Position numbers and translations under genes: made by a program. The notes below the pieces were generated by a model. That model saw only the letters and a program-made list of their open reading frames with translations, was not told where the DNA came from and made no database searches. Below, piece after piece: positions 8,551 to 17,111 of a stretch of DNA of 64,000 bases. Numbering within the stretch: position 1 is the stretch's first letter; each line of letters begins with the position of its first letter. Location: assembly GCA_947501805.1 (NCBI GenBank), contig CANMXJ010000001.1, positions 248,001 to 312,000 on the forward strand, given 5' to 3'. Source of the DNA: an uncultured Sulfitobacter sp. (GTDB lineage Bacteria; Pseudomonadota; Alphaproteobacteria; Rhodobacterales; Rhodobacteraceae).

Positions 8551-9903
8551 ATGAAAACCGCCCTTATCATCCTTGCCGCTGGCAAAGGCACCCGGATGAA
8601 TTCGGACTTGCCCAAAGTCCTGCACCCCATCGCCGGTGAACCGATGCTGATCCATGCCATTGAAGCCGGAAGCACGCTTGATCCCGATCACAGTGTTGTT
8701 GTGGCAGGCTACGGTGTCAAAGACGTACGCGCAGCGACCCTTGCTCATGATCCGGATATCAAAATTGTCGAACAGGAAAAACAACTGGGCACAGCGCATG
8801 CCGTTGCGCAGGCCCGTGATGCCCTCAAGGGGTTCGACGGTATGGCCTTGGTTCTTTATGGCGATACACCGTTTATCCGTTCCGAAACACTGGAACGGAT
8901 GCGCGATGCACTATCCCAGAGCGATGTTGTTGTGCTGGGCTTTGAAGCCGTGGACCCTGCCCGCTATGGTCGGTTGGTGATGGACGGACAGCAACTGGAT
9001 CGTATTGTAGAGTTCAAGGACGCTTCTGACGAAGAACGCATGATCACGCTTTGCAACTCCGGTGTGGTGGCCTGCAAATCCGACTTGCTGTTCGATCTGA
9101 TTGACGCCGTAGACAACAAGAACGCCTCCGAAGAATATTACCTCACCGATATCGTCGAAATTGCCCGCAGTCGCGGCCTTACTGCCACGGCCGTGACTTG
9201 CGACGAATGGGAAACTGTTGGCATCAACTCCCGCGCTGAACTGGCCAAGGCCGAAGCCGACTTTCAGGCCCGCGCCCGCGCTGCGCTGCTGGAGGACGGT
9301 GTGACGCTGACCGCCCCCGAAACGGTTTTCCTTGCCCGCGATACCGTGATCGGCCGCGATAGCCTGATTGAACCAAATGTGGTGTTCGGCCCCGGCGTTA
9401 CAGTCGAGTCCGGTGTGAAAGTCCGGGCGTTTTCGCACCTTGAGGGGTGTCATGTCTCACGCGGCAGCATCGTCGGCCCCTATGCGCGCCTGCGTCCCGG
9501 TGCAGAGCTGGCAGAGCACGTAAAAATCGGGAACTTTGTCGAAATCAAGAACGCGCAAATCGCCGAAGGGGCCAAGGTCAATCACCTCAGCTATATCGGC
9601 GATGCAACCATCGGGGCTGAAGCCAACATTGGCGCCGGGACGATTACCTGCAACTACGACGGCGTGATGAAGCACCACACCCACATTGGTGCAGGCGCTT
9701 TCATCGGATCAAACACCATGTTGATTGCCCCTGTATCCATCGGTGCCGGTGCCCTCACAGGAAGCGGGTCGGTTATCACTTCAGATGTGGAGCCGGATGC
9801 CCTTGCGCTGTCACGTGCGCCACAAGTAGAGAAACCGGGAATGGCCCGAAAAATGTTCGAAATGTTAAAGGCCAAAAAGGCCAAGCAACAGCGAGGCAGC
9901 TGA
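8551..9903 (+). CDS. glmU: Bifunctional GlmU: GlcN-1-P acetyltransferase / GlcNAc-1-P uridyltransferase
   Basis: GlmU makes UDP-N-acetylglucosamine for peptidoglycan and lipid A. The 450 residues start with the uridyltransferase signature LAAGKGTRM at 8-16 and Lys22 in SDLPKVLHP. The C-terminal half is a left-handed beta-helix of hexapeptide repeats (GVTVESGVKVRAFSHLEG, IGADTIGAEANIGAG-type turns) with the acetyltransferase region NFVEIKNAQIAEGAKVNHLSYIGDA. The length is normal for alphaproteobacterial GlmU. glmS starts two bases after its stop, giving a glmUS operon that also supplies GlmU's precursor. Confidence 0.97.
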   Translation: MKTALIILAAGKGTRMNSDLPKVLHPIAGEPMLIHAIEAGSTLDPDHSVVVAGYGVKDVRAATLAHDPDIKIVEQEKQLGTAHAVAQARDALKGFDGMALVLYGDTPFIRSETLERMRDALSQSDVVVLGFEAVDPARYGRLVMDGQQLDRIVEFKDASDEERMITLCNSGVVACKSDLLFDLIDAVDNKNASEEYYLTDIVEIARSRGLTATAVTCDEWETVGINSRAELAKAEADFQARARAALLEDGVTLTAPETVFLARDTVIGRDSLIEPNVVFGPGVTVESGVKVRAFSHLEGCHVSRGSIVGPYARLRPGAELAEHVKIGNFVEIKNAQIAEGAKVNHLSYIGDATIGAEANIGAGTITCNYDGVMKHHTHIGAGAFIGSNTMLIAPVSIGAGALTGSGSVITSDVEPDALALSRAPQVEKPGMARKMFEMLKAKKAKQQRGS

Positions 9904-9905
9904 AT

Positions 9906-11726
9906 ATGTGTGGAATTGTAGGGGTACTTGGCAGTCACGAAGCCGCGCCCATTCTGGTTGAGGCGCTCAAGCGTCTTGAGTATCGCGGCTACGACAGTGC
10001 GGGAATTGCAACCGTCAACAAGGGCAAACTGGCCCGCAGGCGTGCGGTTGGTAAACTGGTGAACCTGTCGGATCTGCTGGTGCATGAACCGCTGGCGGGC
10101 AAATCAGGCATCGGTCACACGCGTTGGGCCACGCACGGCGCGCCAACTGTGGTCAATGCCCACCCTCATCAGGCTGGCCCTGTCGCTGTTGTCCACAACG
10201 GCATCATCGAAAATTTTCGCGACTTGCGCGCGGAACTGGCGCAGGCAGGTGTGGAGTTTGTCACCGAAACCGACACGGAGACTGTTGCACTGCTGACCCA
10301 TCATTACATGCTTCAGGGTGCAGAACCGGTCGAGGCCGCCAAGCAGACCCTCGCCCGTCTTGATGGCGCATTTGCCCTTGCGTTTCTGTTTGACGGTCAC
10401 GAGGATCTGATGATCGCCGCCCGCAAAGGATCCCCGCTGGCAATCGGCTACGGCACAGGAGAGATGTTTGTTGGCAGTGACGCGATTGCCCTCTCCCCGA
10501 TGACAGACCGGATTTCCTATCTTGAAGAAGGCGACATTGCCGTCATCACTCGCAAAACGGTAGAGATCACGGATGCCAATGGCACCCTCGCCAACCGTGC
10601 CATCAAAACGATCCAGATCGATTCAACCCGTATCGACAAAGCCGGTCACAAACATTTCATGGCCAAGGAAATTGCCGAACAGCCCGGCGTGATTGGTCAG
10701 GCTTTGTCGCACTACCTTACCGATGCGGGCGAAATCGTTTTGCCCGATGCCGGCATTGATTTCACGACAATCGACCGTATTACCATGGTTGCCTGTGGGA
10801 CGGCATCTTATGCCTGTCTCACCGCGAAATACTGGTTTGAACAAATTGCCCGCATCCCCGTCGAAGTCGATGTGGCTTCAGAGTTCCGCTACCGCGAACC
10901 GCCGATCCCTGCCCGCACCCTCGCCCTTTTTGTCAGCCAGTCGGGCGAGACAGCGGACACTCTTGCCGCGTTGCGATATTGTGAAGGCAAAGCACAAAAA
11001 ATCCTGTCAGTGATCAACGTGCCTGAATCCTCCATCGCACGCGAGAGCGATCTTGCGCTTCCGATCTACGCAGGGGTCGAAGTTGGCGTGGCCTCCACCA
11101 AAGCTTTCACCTGCCAGTTGACTGTGTTGTTCTTGCTGGTGCTCAAAGCCGCCCATGATCGCGGCGAACTGGATGACGCAGCTCTTGCAGACCACATCAG
11201 CGCACTGCGCGGACTACCGTCTATTCTGAATGTCGCACTTGAATTGAATGATGCGATGCGCGACGCTGCCTACAAACTGGCACAAGCACAGGACGTCCTG
11301 TTCCTTGGGCGTGGCCGGATGTTCCCGATGGCCCTTGAGGGCGCATTGAAACTAAAGGAAATCAGCTATATACACGCTGAAGCTTATGCCTCAGGCGAGC
11401 TGAAACACGGCCCCATCGCCTTGATAGACGAAGATATGCCGGTGGTGGTGCTTGCCCCCAAAGACGCGCTGTTCGACAAGACAGTCAGCAACATGCAAGA
11501 AGTCATGGCGCGCAAGGGCAAGGTCATCCTTGTTTCTGACAGCGAAGGGCTGGCGGCAGCAAGCGAAGGTGTCTGGGCGACGATTGAAATGCCCAAGATA
11601 GCCGAGGCACTTGGCCCCATTCTCTATGCCATTCCGGCGCAATTGCTGGCCTATCATACAGCAGTTGCGAAAGGCACCGATGTGGACCAGCCCCGCAACC
11701 TCGCCAAATCCGTGACGGTGGAGTAG
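9906..11726 (+). CDS. glmS: Glutamine--fructose-6-phosphate aminotransferase (isomerizing)
   Basis: GlmS makes glucosamine-6-phosphate from fructose-6-phosphate and glutamine, the entry step to UDP-GlcNAc. The 606 residues carry the Ntn-type glutaminase domain with Cys2 exposed after Met removal (MCGIVGVLG), HTRWATHGAP and HNGIIENF. Two SIS isomerase domains follow (SQSGETADTLAALR, LGRGRMFPMALEGALKLKEISYIHAEAY), ending with the typical KSVTVE tail. Its stop overlaps the GTG start of the next gene by one base. I saw no riboswitch or ribozyme in front; glmU directly precedes it. Confidence 0.97.
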   Translation: MCGIVGVLGSHEAAPILVEALKRLEYRGYDSAGIATVNKGKLARRRAVGKLVNLSDLLVHEPLAGKSGIGHTRWATHGAPTVVNAHPHQAGPVAVVHNGIIENFRDLRAELAQAGVEFVTETDTETVALLTHHYMLQGAEPVEAAKQTLARLDGAFALAFLFDGHEDLMIAARKGSPLAIGYGTGEMFVGSDAIALSPMTDRISYLEEGDIAVITRKTVEITDANGTLANRAIKTIQIDSTRIDKAGHKHFMAKEIAEQPGVIGQALSHYLTDAGEIVLPDAGIDFTTIDRITMVACGTASYACLTAKYWFEQIARIPVEVDVASEFRYREPPIPARTLALFVSQSGETADTLAALRYCEGKAQKILSVINVPESSIARESDLALPIYAGVEVGVASTKAFTCQLTVLFLLVLKAAHDRGELDDAALADHISALRGLPSILNVALELNDAMRDAAYKLAQAQDVLFLGRGRMFPMALEGALKLKEISYIHAEAYASGELKHGPIALIDEDMPVVVLAPKDALFDKTVSNMQEVMARKGKVILVSDSEGLAAASEGVWATIEMPKIAEALGPILYAIPAQLLAYHTAVAKGTDVDQPRNLAKSVTVE

Positions 11727-12280
11727 TGGCCAAGCAATTCGACCACATCACTGACGATCACCGCCAGTTTATCGAGGCACAGCACATCTTTTTCTGCGGT
11801 ACAGCCGCGGATGAAGGCCGTGTTAACATCTCGCCTAAAGGCATGGATTCACTGCGTGTTATGGGGCCAAACCGGATCATCTGGCGCAACTGGACGGGTT
11901 CAGGCAATGAAACTGCCGCGCATCTGGCGCTGCACAACCGCATGACGCTGATGTGGTGCGGGTTTGAGGCGCGCCCGATGATCATGCGCGCCTTTGGCAC
12001 AGCACGCACACTGCATCCGCGTGATGCCGACTTTTATGCACTCAATACGGACTTCCCGCAAACCGATGGGGCGCGTCAAATCTACGATATGACGGTGGAT
12101 CTTATGCAGACATCCTGTGGGTACGGCGTGCCGTTTTTTGACCACCAAGGCCCTCGCCCGACCATGACCGAATGGACCGAAAACAAGGGCGCAGACGGGA
12201 TCGAAACCTACTGGAAAGAGCGCAATCAAACCACCATCGACGGTTTGCCCACTCATATATTGGACACCGACGATGCATGA
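11726..12280 (+). CDS. Pyridoxamine 5'-phosphate oxidase-fold flavoprotein
   Basis: The 184-residue protein resembles the split-barrel PPOX family (FMN or F420-binding). Motifs are QHIFFCGTAADEGRVNISPKGMDSLRVMGPNRIIWRNWTG split across the first strands, followed by LALHNRMTLMWCGFEARPMIMRAFGTA. Such proteins are often annotated as general stress or pyridoxamine oxidase-like, without a defined substrate. It starts with GTG, whose G is the last base of the glmS stop (1-base overlap), and it overlaps the downstream gene by eight bases, so it is translated within the glm operon. Confidence 0.82.
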   Translation: MAKQFDHITDDHRQFIEAQHIFFCGTAADEGRVNISPKGMDSLRVMGPNRIIWRNWTGSGNETAAHLALHNRMTLMWCGFEARPMIMRAFGTARTLHPRDADFYALNTDFPQTDGARQIYDMTVDLMQTSCGYGVPFFDHQGPRPTMTEWTENKGADGIETYWKERNQTTIDGLPTHILDTDDA

Positions 12281-12956
12281 ATCCTATCTCGAACAACTCA
12301 CGGCCCTGACCGTTCCCGCCAAAGCGCTGGAGATGCGCAAATATCACAAGGCGGACCGCGTTTACCTCGGCCTGACGAACCCGCAGATCGACGCCCTGAC
12401 AACAGAATGGCGCGCACAACTGGAGACGGAAGACCGCGTAGCGCTTGCCGATGCCCTCTGGCAAACCGATATCTACGAGGCCCGTGTGGCCGCCGCCAAA
12501 CTGCTGACTCAAGCCCGTATTCGCCCCGATGATGCCCCGGCATGGAACCTGATCGCATCATGGACACCTGATTTCGACAGCTGGGCCATCGCAGATCACG
12601 CCTGTATCGCAGGGCAGAAACGGCTGGTCGCGGACCCTACGCGACTGGACGCAGTTGAGGCATGGATCACGTCAGATCACATGTGGACGCGCCGCGCGGC
12701 CTTTGTCAGCACCCTACCCTGGACCAAGCAAAACAACCCGAAACCGTCCGAACTGGCACAGCGGGACCGGATTCTGGATTGGGCCGCAACGCTGGTCACG
12801 GACCACCAGTGGTTCATTCAAAAGGCGCTTGGCTGGTGGTTGCGTGAGCTGTCAAAACATGATGCCGACCGCACCACGGCTTTTGTTGAAAAGCATGGCG
12901 ACCAGATGCGGCCTTTTGCGGCAAAAGAAGCCCTGCGTTTCCTAAAGAAAGCCTAG
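12273..12956 (+). CDS. DNA alkylation repair protein (AlkD-like, HEAT-repeat)
   Basis: The 227 residues form the all-helical HEAT-like array of the AlkC/AlkD family. Recognisable elements are MRKYHKADRVYLGLTNPQID near the N-terminus, a central DSWAIADHACIAGQKRLVAD, and the tryptophan-rich VTDHQWFIQKALGWWLREL segment. Characterised AlkD is a DNA glycosylase for 3-methyl and 7-methyl purines; the aromatic helix is consistent with that, but activity is not proven. The start lies inside the preceding gene and the stop overlaps the convergent lipoprotein stop by four bases, a very compact arrangement. Confidence 0.85.
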   Translation: MHESYLEQLTALTVPAKALEMRKYHKADRVYLGLTNPQIDALTTEWRAQLETEDRVALADALWQTDIYEARVAAAKLLTQARIRPDDAPAWNLIASWTPDFDSWAIADHACIAGQKRLVADPTRLDAVEAWITSDHMWTRRAAFVSTLPWTKQNNPKPSELAQRDRILDWAATLVTDHQWFIQKALGWWLRELSKHDADRTTAFVEKHGDQMRPFAAKEALRFLKKA

Positions 12957-13468
12957 CCTTCCAGCGCAACTTCGACTTCGGTCAGGTCGCTCAACGACGC
13001 CTCGATCAGACGCATTGCCGCCAGCGACATCCGGCTGCCCGCTGTCGCGGGACCATCCAGCGGGATCAAGGTGACCGCAGAAGACTTGCCATTTGCCGGA
13101 TTGGTAACACGCCCCTGCGCTTCGGTCTTGACCAGCGGTGTCTTGATCCACAACCCCGGCTCTGTCGGGCTGCCCAAGGACACAATCGTTGTTCCAAGCC
13201 CTTTGCTGGAGGCTTCAGGCGGCGCTACGGCAGCGGCCCGTTGTTCTGGCGTGGTGGTATCGAGGGCCTCAACCGTGCGGGCGGCAGCAGGGGGGCGCGG
13301 CGCCGCGGTGGCGGGGGCAAGGGTGGTTTCCTCAACCGTTTCCACAGGCGGCAGGCCAGTATCACGTGAGGTGCCCAGTGGCTCCGGTTCCTTTTGAATG
13401 AAATCCCCAAACCCCGAACAACCGGACAATAACGCCACAACAACGCCGGTGAAAAACACGCGCTTCAT
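12953..13468 (-). CDS. Lipoprotein of unknown function
   Basis: The 171-residue protein begins MKRVFFTGVVVALLSGC, a lipoprotein signal peptide with LSGC lipobox (Cys17). A proline- and alanine-rich linker follows (about residues 30-90), then a small folded C-terminal domain (KGLGTTIVSLGSPTEPGLWIKTPLV) rich in strands. I choose ATG 13468, because the four residues ahead of it in the longer GTG reading would spoil the signal peptide. Homologs in this clade are sometimes labelled D-galactarate dehydratase; nothing in the sequence supports an enzyme, and the label looks like error propagation. Confidence 0.8.
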   Translation of the reverse strand: MKRVFFTGVVVALLSGCSGFGDFIQKEPEPLGTSRDTGLPPVETVEETTLAPATAAPRPPAAARTVEALDTTTPEQRAAAVAPPEASSKGLGTTIVSLGSPTEPGLWIKTPLVKTEAQGRVTNPANGKSSAVTLIPLDGPATAGSRMSLAAMRLIEASLSDLTEVEVALEG

Positions 13469-13528
13469 ACCCAAACCCACCTTCTACGTTGCACCATCCT
13501 TCAGCGCGGTTAACCTGAAACTCTCCGC

Positions 13529-13654
13529 TTATGACGGCAGTTTAATGCTCAAAGGAATGATCTCTTGTTCCGGCTCAGAGGTTTCGGCTGGTTCGGGCTC
13601 CGTACAGCCTGCCAAAAGCGCGCCAAATGCTGCGATAATCATAAAGTGCTTCAT
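13529..13654 (-). CDS. Very small lipoprotein (41 aa)
   Basis: The frame encodes MKHFMIIAAFGALLAGC, a textbook lipoprotein signal with lipobox LAGC (Cys17), then a 24-residue mature tail rich in Glu and Pro (TEPEPAETSEPEQ) ending IKLPS. AGGA lies nine bases upstream of the ATG. It sits just upstream of the larger lipoprotein gene on the same strand, 60 bp away, so the two may share a transcript. Entericidin-like and similar small lipoproteins are comparable in size, but I see no family match. It is short enough to be missed by gene finders. Confidence 0.65.
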   Translation of the reverse strand: MKHFMIIAAFGALLAGCTEPEPAETSEPEQEIIPLSIKLPS

Positions 13655-13763
13655 TTCGTAATCCTGTCTTGTTCAATGTTGCAACTCTAACTTCTGTCCC
13701 CTGTCACTTCAATCATCCAAATGCCGCTTGCCCAGCCCTCAGCGGAGCATTACCTATGCTCCT

Positions 13764-14771
13764 ATGAATGCACCTTTGATTGATCCCTTCGCCCGCCCCA
13801 TCACCTACCTTCGGGTTTCGGTGACGGATCGCTGTGACTTCCGCTGTGTCTACTGCATGTCTGAAAACATGACATTCCTGCCCAAAAAGGAACTGTTGAC
13901 CCTCGAAGAGCTGGACCGCATGTGTTCCACATTCGTCGGCCTTGGTCTGGAAAAACTGCGCATCACGGGCGGGGAGCCGCTGGTGCGCCGTGACATTATG
14001 ACGTTCTTCAACGGTATGTCGCGCCATCTTGAAAGCGGCGCGCTCAAGGAGCTGACGCTGACGACCAATGGCAGCCAGTTGGAGCGTTTTTCCGATCAGC
14101 TGTATGCCGCTGGGGTGCGCCGTGTGAACATCTCGCTTGATACGCTGGACGAACAGAAATTCGCGGACATCACACGCTGGGGTCGTTTGGCTCAAGTTCT
14201 GCGGGGCGTGGATGCCGCCCAAAAGGCAGGTCTGCGGGTCAAGATCAATGCGGTTGCCCTAAAAGGCTTCAACGAAGAAGAGCTGCCCACCATCACCGCA
14301 TGGTGCGCCGAACGGGACATGGACCTGACATGGATCGAAGTCATGCCAATGGGCGATCTCGGCAACGAGGACCGTCTGGACCAATATTGGTCACTCAAGG
14401 ATGTGCGCGCGAAATACGCCGAACACTACACCGTCACCGATCTGGCCGAACAAACCGGCGGGCCTGCGCGCTATGTGCGGCTTGAGGAAACCGGCCAGAA
14501 AATCGGGTTCATCACGCCGCTGTCGCATAATTTTTGTGAAAGCTGTAACCGCGTGCGCCTGACATGCACTGGTGAAATCTATCTCTGTCTGGGACAAGAG
14601 GACATGGCCGATCTGCGCGCGCCCATGCGCAATCACCCCGATGACAACGGCCCGTTGGAAGATGCGATCCGCGCTGCGATCAACCTCAAGCCCAAGGGCC
14701 ATGATTTCGACTATTCCCGCCAACGTGCAGACGGTCAAATGCCGCGCCATATGAGCCATACGGGCGGCTAA
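13764..14771 (+). CDS. moaA: GTP 3',8-cyclase MoaA (molybdenum cofactor biosynthesis)
   Basis: MoaA is a radical-SAM enzyme that, with MoaC, converts GTP to cyclic pyranopterin phosphate. The 335 residues carry the radical-SAM CxxxCxxC motif in [11 protein letters not shown], the GGEPL motif, and the second, C-terminal [4Fe-4S] ligand set in [20 protein letters not shown]. The C-terminus ends in TGG, the double-glycine tail that is conserved in MoaA. I start at [22 protein letters not shown], which fits the family's N-terminus; the Shine-Dalgarno sequence is weak. No other mo genes are nearby. waaA begins eight bases downstream. Confidence 0.95.
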   Translation: MNAPLIDPFARPITYLRVSVTDRCDFRCVYCMSENMTFLPKKELLTLEELDRMCSTFVGLGLEKLRITGGEPLVRRDIMTFFNGMSRHLESGALKELTLTTNGSQLERFSDQLYAAGVRRVNISLDTLDEQKFADITRWGRLAQVLRGVDAAQKAGLRVKINAVALKGFNEEELPTITAWCAERDMDLTWIEVMPMGDLGNEDRLDQYWSLKDVRAKYAEHYTVTDLAEQTGGPARYVRLEETGQKIGFITPLSHNFCESCNRVRLTCTGEIYLCLGQEDMADLRAPMRNHPDDNGPLEDAIRAAINLKPKGHDFDYSRQRADGQMPRHMSHTGG

Positions 14772-14778
14772 CCCCGGC

Positions 14779-16062
14779 ATGTCCGCGCCCTTTCTCTATC
14801 GCGCATGGGTCGGGGCAAGCATGGTTCTGGTCCCGTTTTTCGCACGTTCCGAAGTCAGGAAACTACGCCGCGCGGGCGTGTCCGTGCTGCGTGCGCATGA
14901 AAAACTGGGCCACGCCACAGAGCCGCGCAAAAAAGGCGTCCCGCTGATCTGGTTCCATGCTGCATCTGTCGGGGAAAGCCTGTCTGTGCTCGCCCTGATC
15001 ACCCGCATGGGGGTTGCGCTGCCAAACGCGACCTTTCTGATCACTTCCGGCACGGCCACCTCTGCCGCCCTGATCGCAGATCGCCTGCCACCCCGCACAG
15101 TGCACCAGTTTGCGCCCCTTGATGCACCCGGCCCGTTGAAACGGTTTCTGAAACACTGGAAACCGGACGCGGCAATCTTTGTAGAAAGCGAGCTTTGGCC
15201 GCAAATGCTGCGCCGAACCTTTGCGTCGGGCGCAAAACTGGCGCTGGTCAATGCGCGGCTGTCCGAAAAATCCATGACGAGCTGGCGCAAACATCCCGCA
15301 TTTGCCCGCTATCTGCTTGATGTGTTCAGTCTGATCCTGACCCAGAATGACGCCATGGCACAGGCCATGGTCGCCATGCATGCACCGACCGAACGCGTAG
15401 CGCGCGGCATTAACCTCAAATCCATGTCTGACCCGCTACCCGTAGATGAAGACGCGCTCTATGAGGCCCGTGCCTCCCTGCGCCACCGCCCCGTTTGGGT
15501 TGCCTCCTCCACCCATGAAGGCGAAGAAACTATAGTGCTCGCCGCCCATAAAGAACTGTTGAAAACCCATCCCGACCTTTGCCTGATTCTCGCCCCGCGC
15601 CATCCCGAACGCGGACAGGACGTGATGAACCTGATCGCAGGTGCGGGCCTGTCCCTGACGCGGCGCACCCGTGGCGATGCGCCGGACAATCAGGTCTTTC
15701 TGGCCGACACCATGGGCGAACTTGGCACGTGGTACGCGCTGACGGATGTGGTTTTCCTTGGCGGATCGCTCAGCCCTATCGGCGGGCATAACCCGTTTGA
15801 GGTGGCACAATCCGGTGCGACCGTCCTGTCCGGCAACCACGTCAGCAATTTTGCGGAAACCTATGCCGCTATGGAAGCCTCCGGCGCCGCGCGTCTGGTC
15901 GCGGACAGTGATGATCTGACGGTCCGCGTGGATGCCTTGCTAAGCGACGACGCCCTACGCGGCAAAGCATGTGCGGCCGCCATAGCCTTTACTGCTGACC
16001 AGACCGACATGCTCGACAGTATCGCAATCCGCCTGATCAACGCGTTGGAATTGTCAAAATGA
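14779..16062 (+). CDS. waaA: 3-deoxy-D-manno-octulosonic acid transferase
   Basis: WaaA (KdtA) adds Kdo from CMP-Kdo to the lipid A precursor at the inner face of the cytoplasmic membrane. The 427 residues have a short N-terminal anchor (FLYRAWVGASMVLVPFF), the N-domain with WFHAASVGESLSV and the catalytic-site FVESELWPQMLR, and the GT30 C-domain with VASSTHEGEET, LAPRHPERG and LGGSLSPIGGHNPFE. Length fits. It overlaps the following glycosyltransferase gene by four bases, so both probably serve lipopolysaccharide inner core assembly. Confidence 0.92.
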   Translation: MSAPFLYRAWVGASMVLVPFFARSEVRKLRRAGVSVLRAHEKLGHATEPRKKGVPLIWFHAASVGESLSVLALITRMGVALPNATFLITSGTATSAALIADRLPPRTVHQFAPLDAPGPLKRFLKHWKPDAAIFVESELWPQMLRRTFASGAKLALVNARLSEKSMTSWRKHPAFARYLLDVFSLILTQNDAMAQAMVAMHAPTERVARGINLKSMSDPLPVDEDALYEARASLRHRPVWVASSTHEGEETIVLAAHKELLKTHPDLCLILAPRHPERGQDVMNLIAGAGLSLTRRTRGDAPDNQVFLADTMGELGTWYALTDVVFLGGSLSPIGGHNPFEVAQSGATVLSGNHVSNFAETYAAMEASGAARLVADSDDLTVRVDALLSDDALRGKACAAAIAFTADQTDMLDSIAIRLINALELSK

Positions 16063-17111
16063 GCAAGGTTGATATTCGTGACGTGCAAGTCATCGCACCG
16101 AACTTCAAAAAGCGCCTGTCCGGCGTAACCGCAACCGTGGTGCGGCTGGTTCCCCTTCAAGCCCGCGATATCGCCATAGCCGCCACCGGACCTGTGATCC
16201 CTGAGCATGTGCCGCAAATCCCCCTGTCCGCGCTGATCAAAATGCCCCGTTCTGGCCCTGATGGCCCGCGCATCTGGCATGCGCGGCGCAACGTGGAAAT
16301 GATCGGCGGGCTGGCGTTGAAATACCTGCTGGGCAAGCGGCTCAAGCTGGTTTTCACCTCTGCATCGCAACGCAAGCAGTCTAGCCTCACCCGCTGGCTG
16401 ATCCGCCGGATGGATGCGGTTGTAGCGACCTCTGAACGCGGTGCCGCTTACCTTGAAAACCCTGCCCAAGTGATCATGCACGGCATTGATCTGGAAGGCT
16501 TCGCACCTGCCGAGGATAAGATCGCACTTAGGGCAAAGCTCGGGCTACCCACCGACGGGCTGCTCATCGGTTGTTATGGCCGCATCCGGCGCTCAAAAGG
16601 CACGGATGTTTTCTTTGAAGCGATGTCAGATGTGCTAAAATCCTCTCCCGTCCATGCGCTGATTATGGGCCGCGCCGTGCCAAAGGATCGGGATTTTCTT
16701 GAGCGGATCAAAAGCGGCGTGAAACAACATGACCTGACCAAGAACTTTCACTTCCTGCCCGAAGTACCGGTAGAGGACATGGCAGACTGGTATCGCGTTC
16801 TGGACCTATACGTCGCCCCGCAGCGCTGGGAAGGGTTCGGCCTGACGCCCATCGAGGCCATGGCCTGTGGTGTGCCGGTGATCGCCACCCGCGTGGGCGC
16901 GTTCGAGCAGATCGTGACGCCCGAAACTGGCGCACTGGTCGATCCGGAGGATCCCGCAGCACTTGCACAAGCGATACGCGCAGCCATCGCGCCGCCCCGT
17001 CCCCTAACGGAATGGGCCAAACACGCCCGCCCCCATGTGGCCGAACACTTCGCAATTGAACGCGAAGCGGCAGAACTTATTGCGCTCTACCGCCGCCTGC
17101 TTGCCTCTTAG
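16059..17111 (+). CDS. GT4 glycosyltransferase, LpcC-like (LPS core)
   Basis: The 350-residue GT-B enzyme has a C-terminal Rossmann domain typical of family GT4: IGCYGRIRRSKGTDVFFEA, the HFLPEVP segment and the EGFGLTPIE donor motif, followed by AMACGVPVIATRVGAFEQIV. The N-domain is short. It resembles LpcC, the rhizobial mannosyltransferase of LPS core. Its overlap with waaA supports a core role. The sugar donor is not determined. The stop overlaps the convergent M20 gene stop by four bases. Confidence 0.85.
   Translation: MSKVDIRDVQVIAPNFKKRLSGVTATVVRLVPLQARDIAIAATGPVIPEHVPQIPLSALIKMPRSGPDGPRIWHARRNVEMIGGLALKYLLGKRLKLVFTSASQRKQSSLTRWLIRRMDAVVATSERGAAYLENPAQVIMHGIDLEGFAPAEDKIALRAKLGLPTDGLLIGCYGRIRRSKGTDVFFEAMSDVLKSSPVHALIMGRAVPKDRDFLERIKSGVKQHDLTKNFHFLPEVPVEDMADWYRVLDLYVAPQRWEGFGLTPIEAMACGVPVIATRVGAFEQIVTPETGALVDPEDPAALAQAIRAAIAPPRPLTEWAKHARPHVAEHFAIEREAAELIALYRRLLAS

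Noticed and set aside
10207-10218. CGAAAATTTTCG palindrome inside glmS
   Set aside because: It encodes a conserved part of the glutaminase domain (IENFRD), so coding constraint explains it; it is not another copy of the bipartite element.
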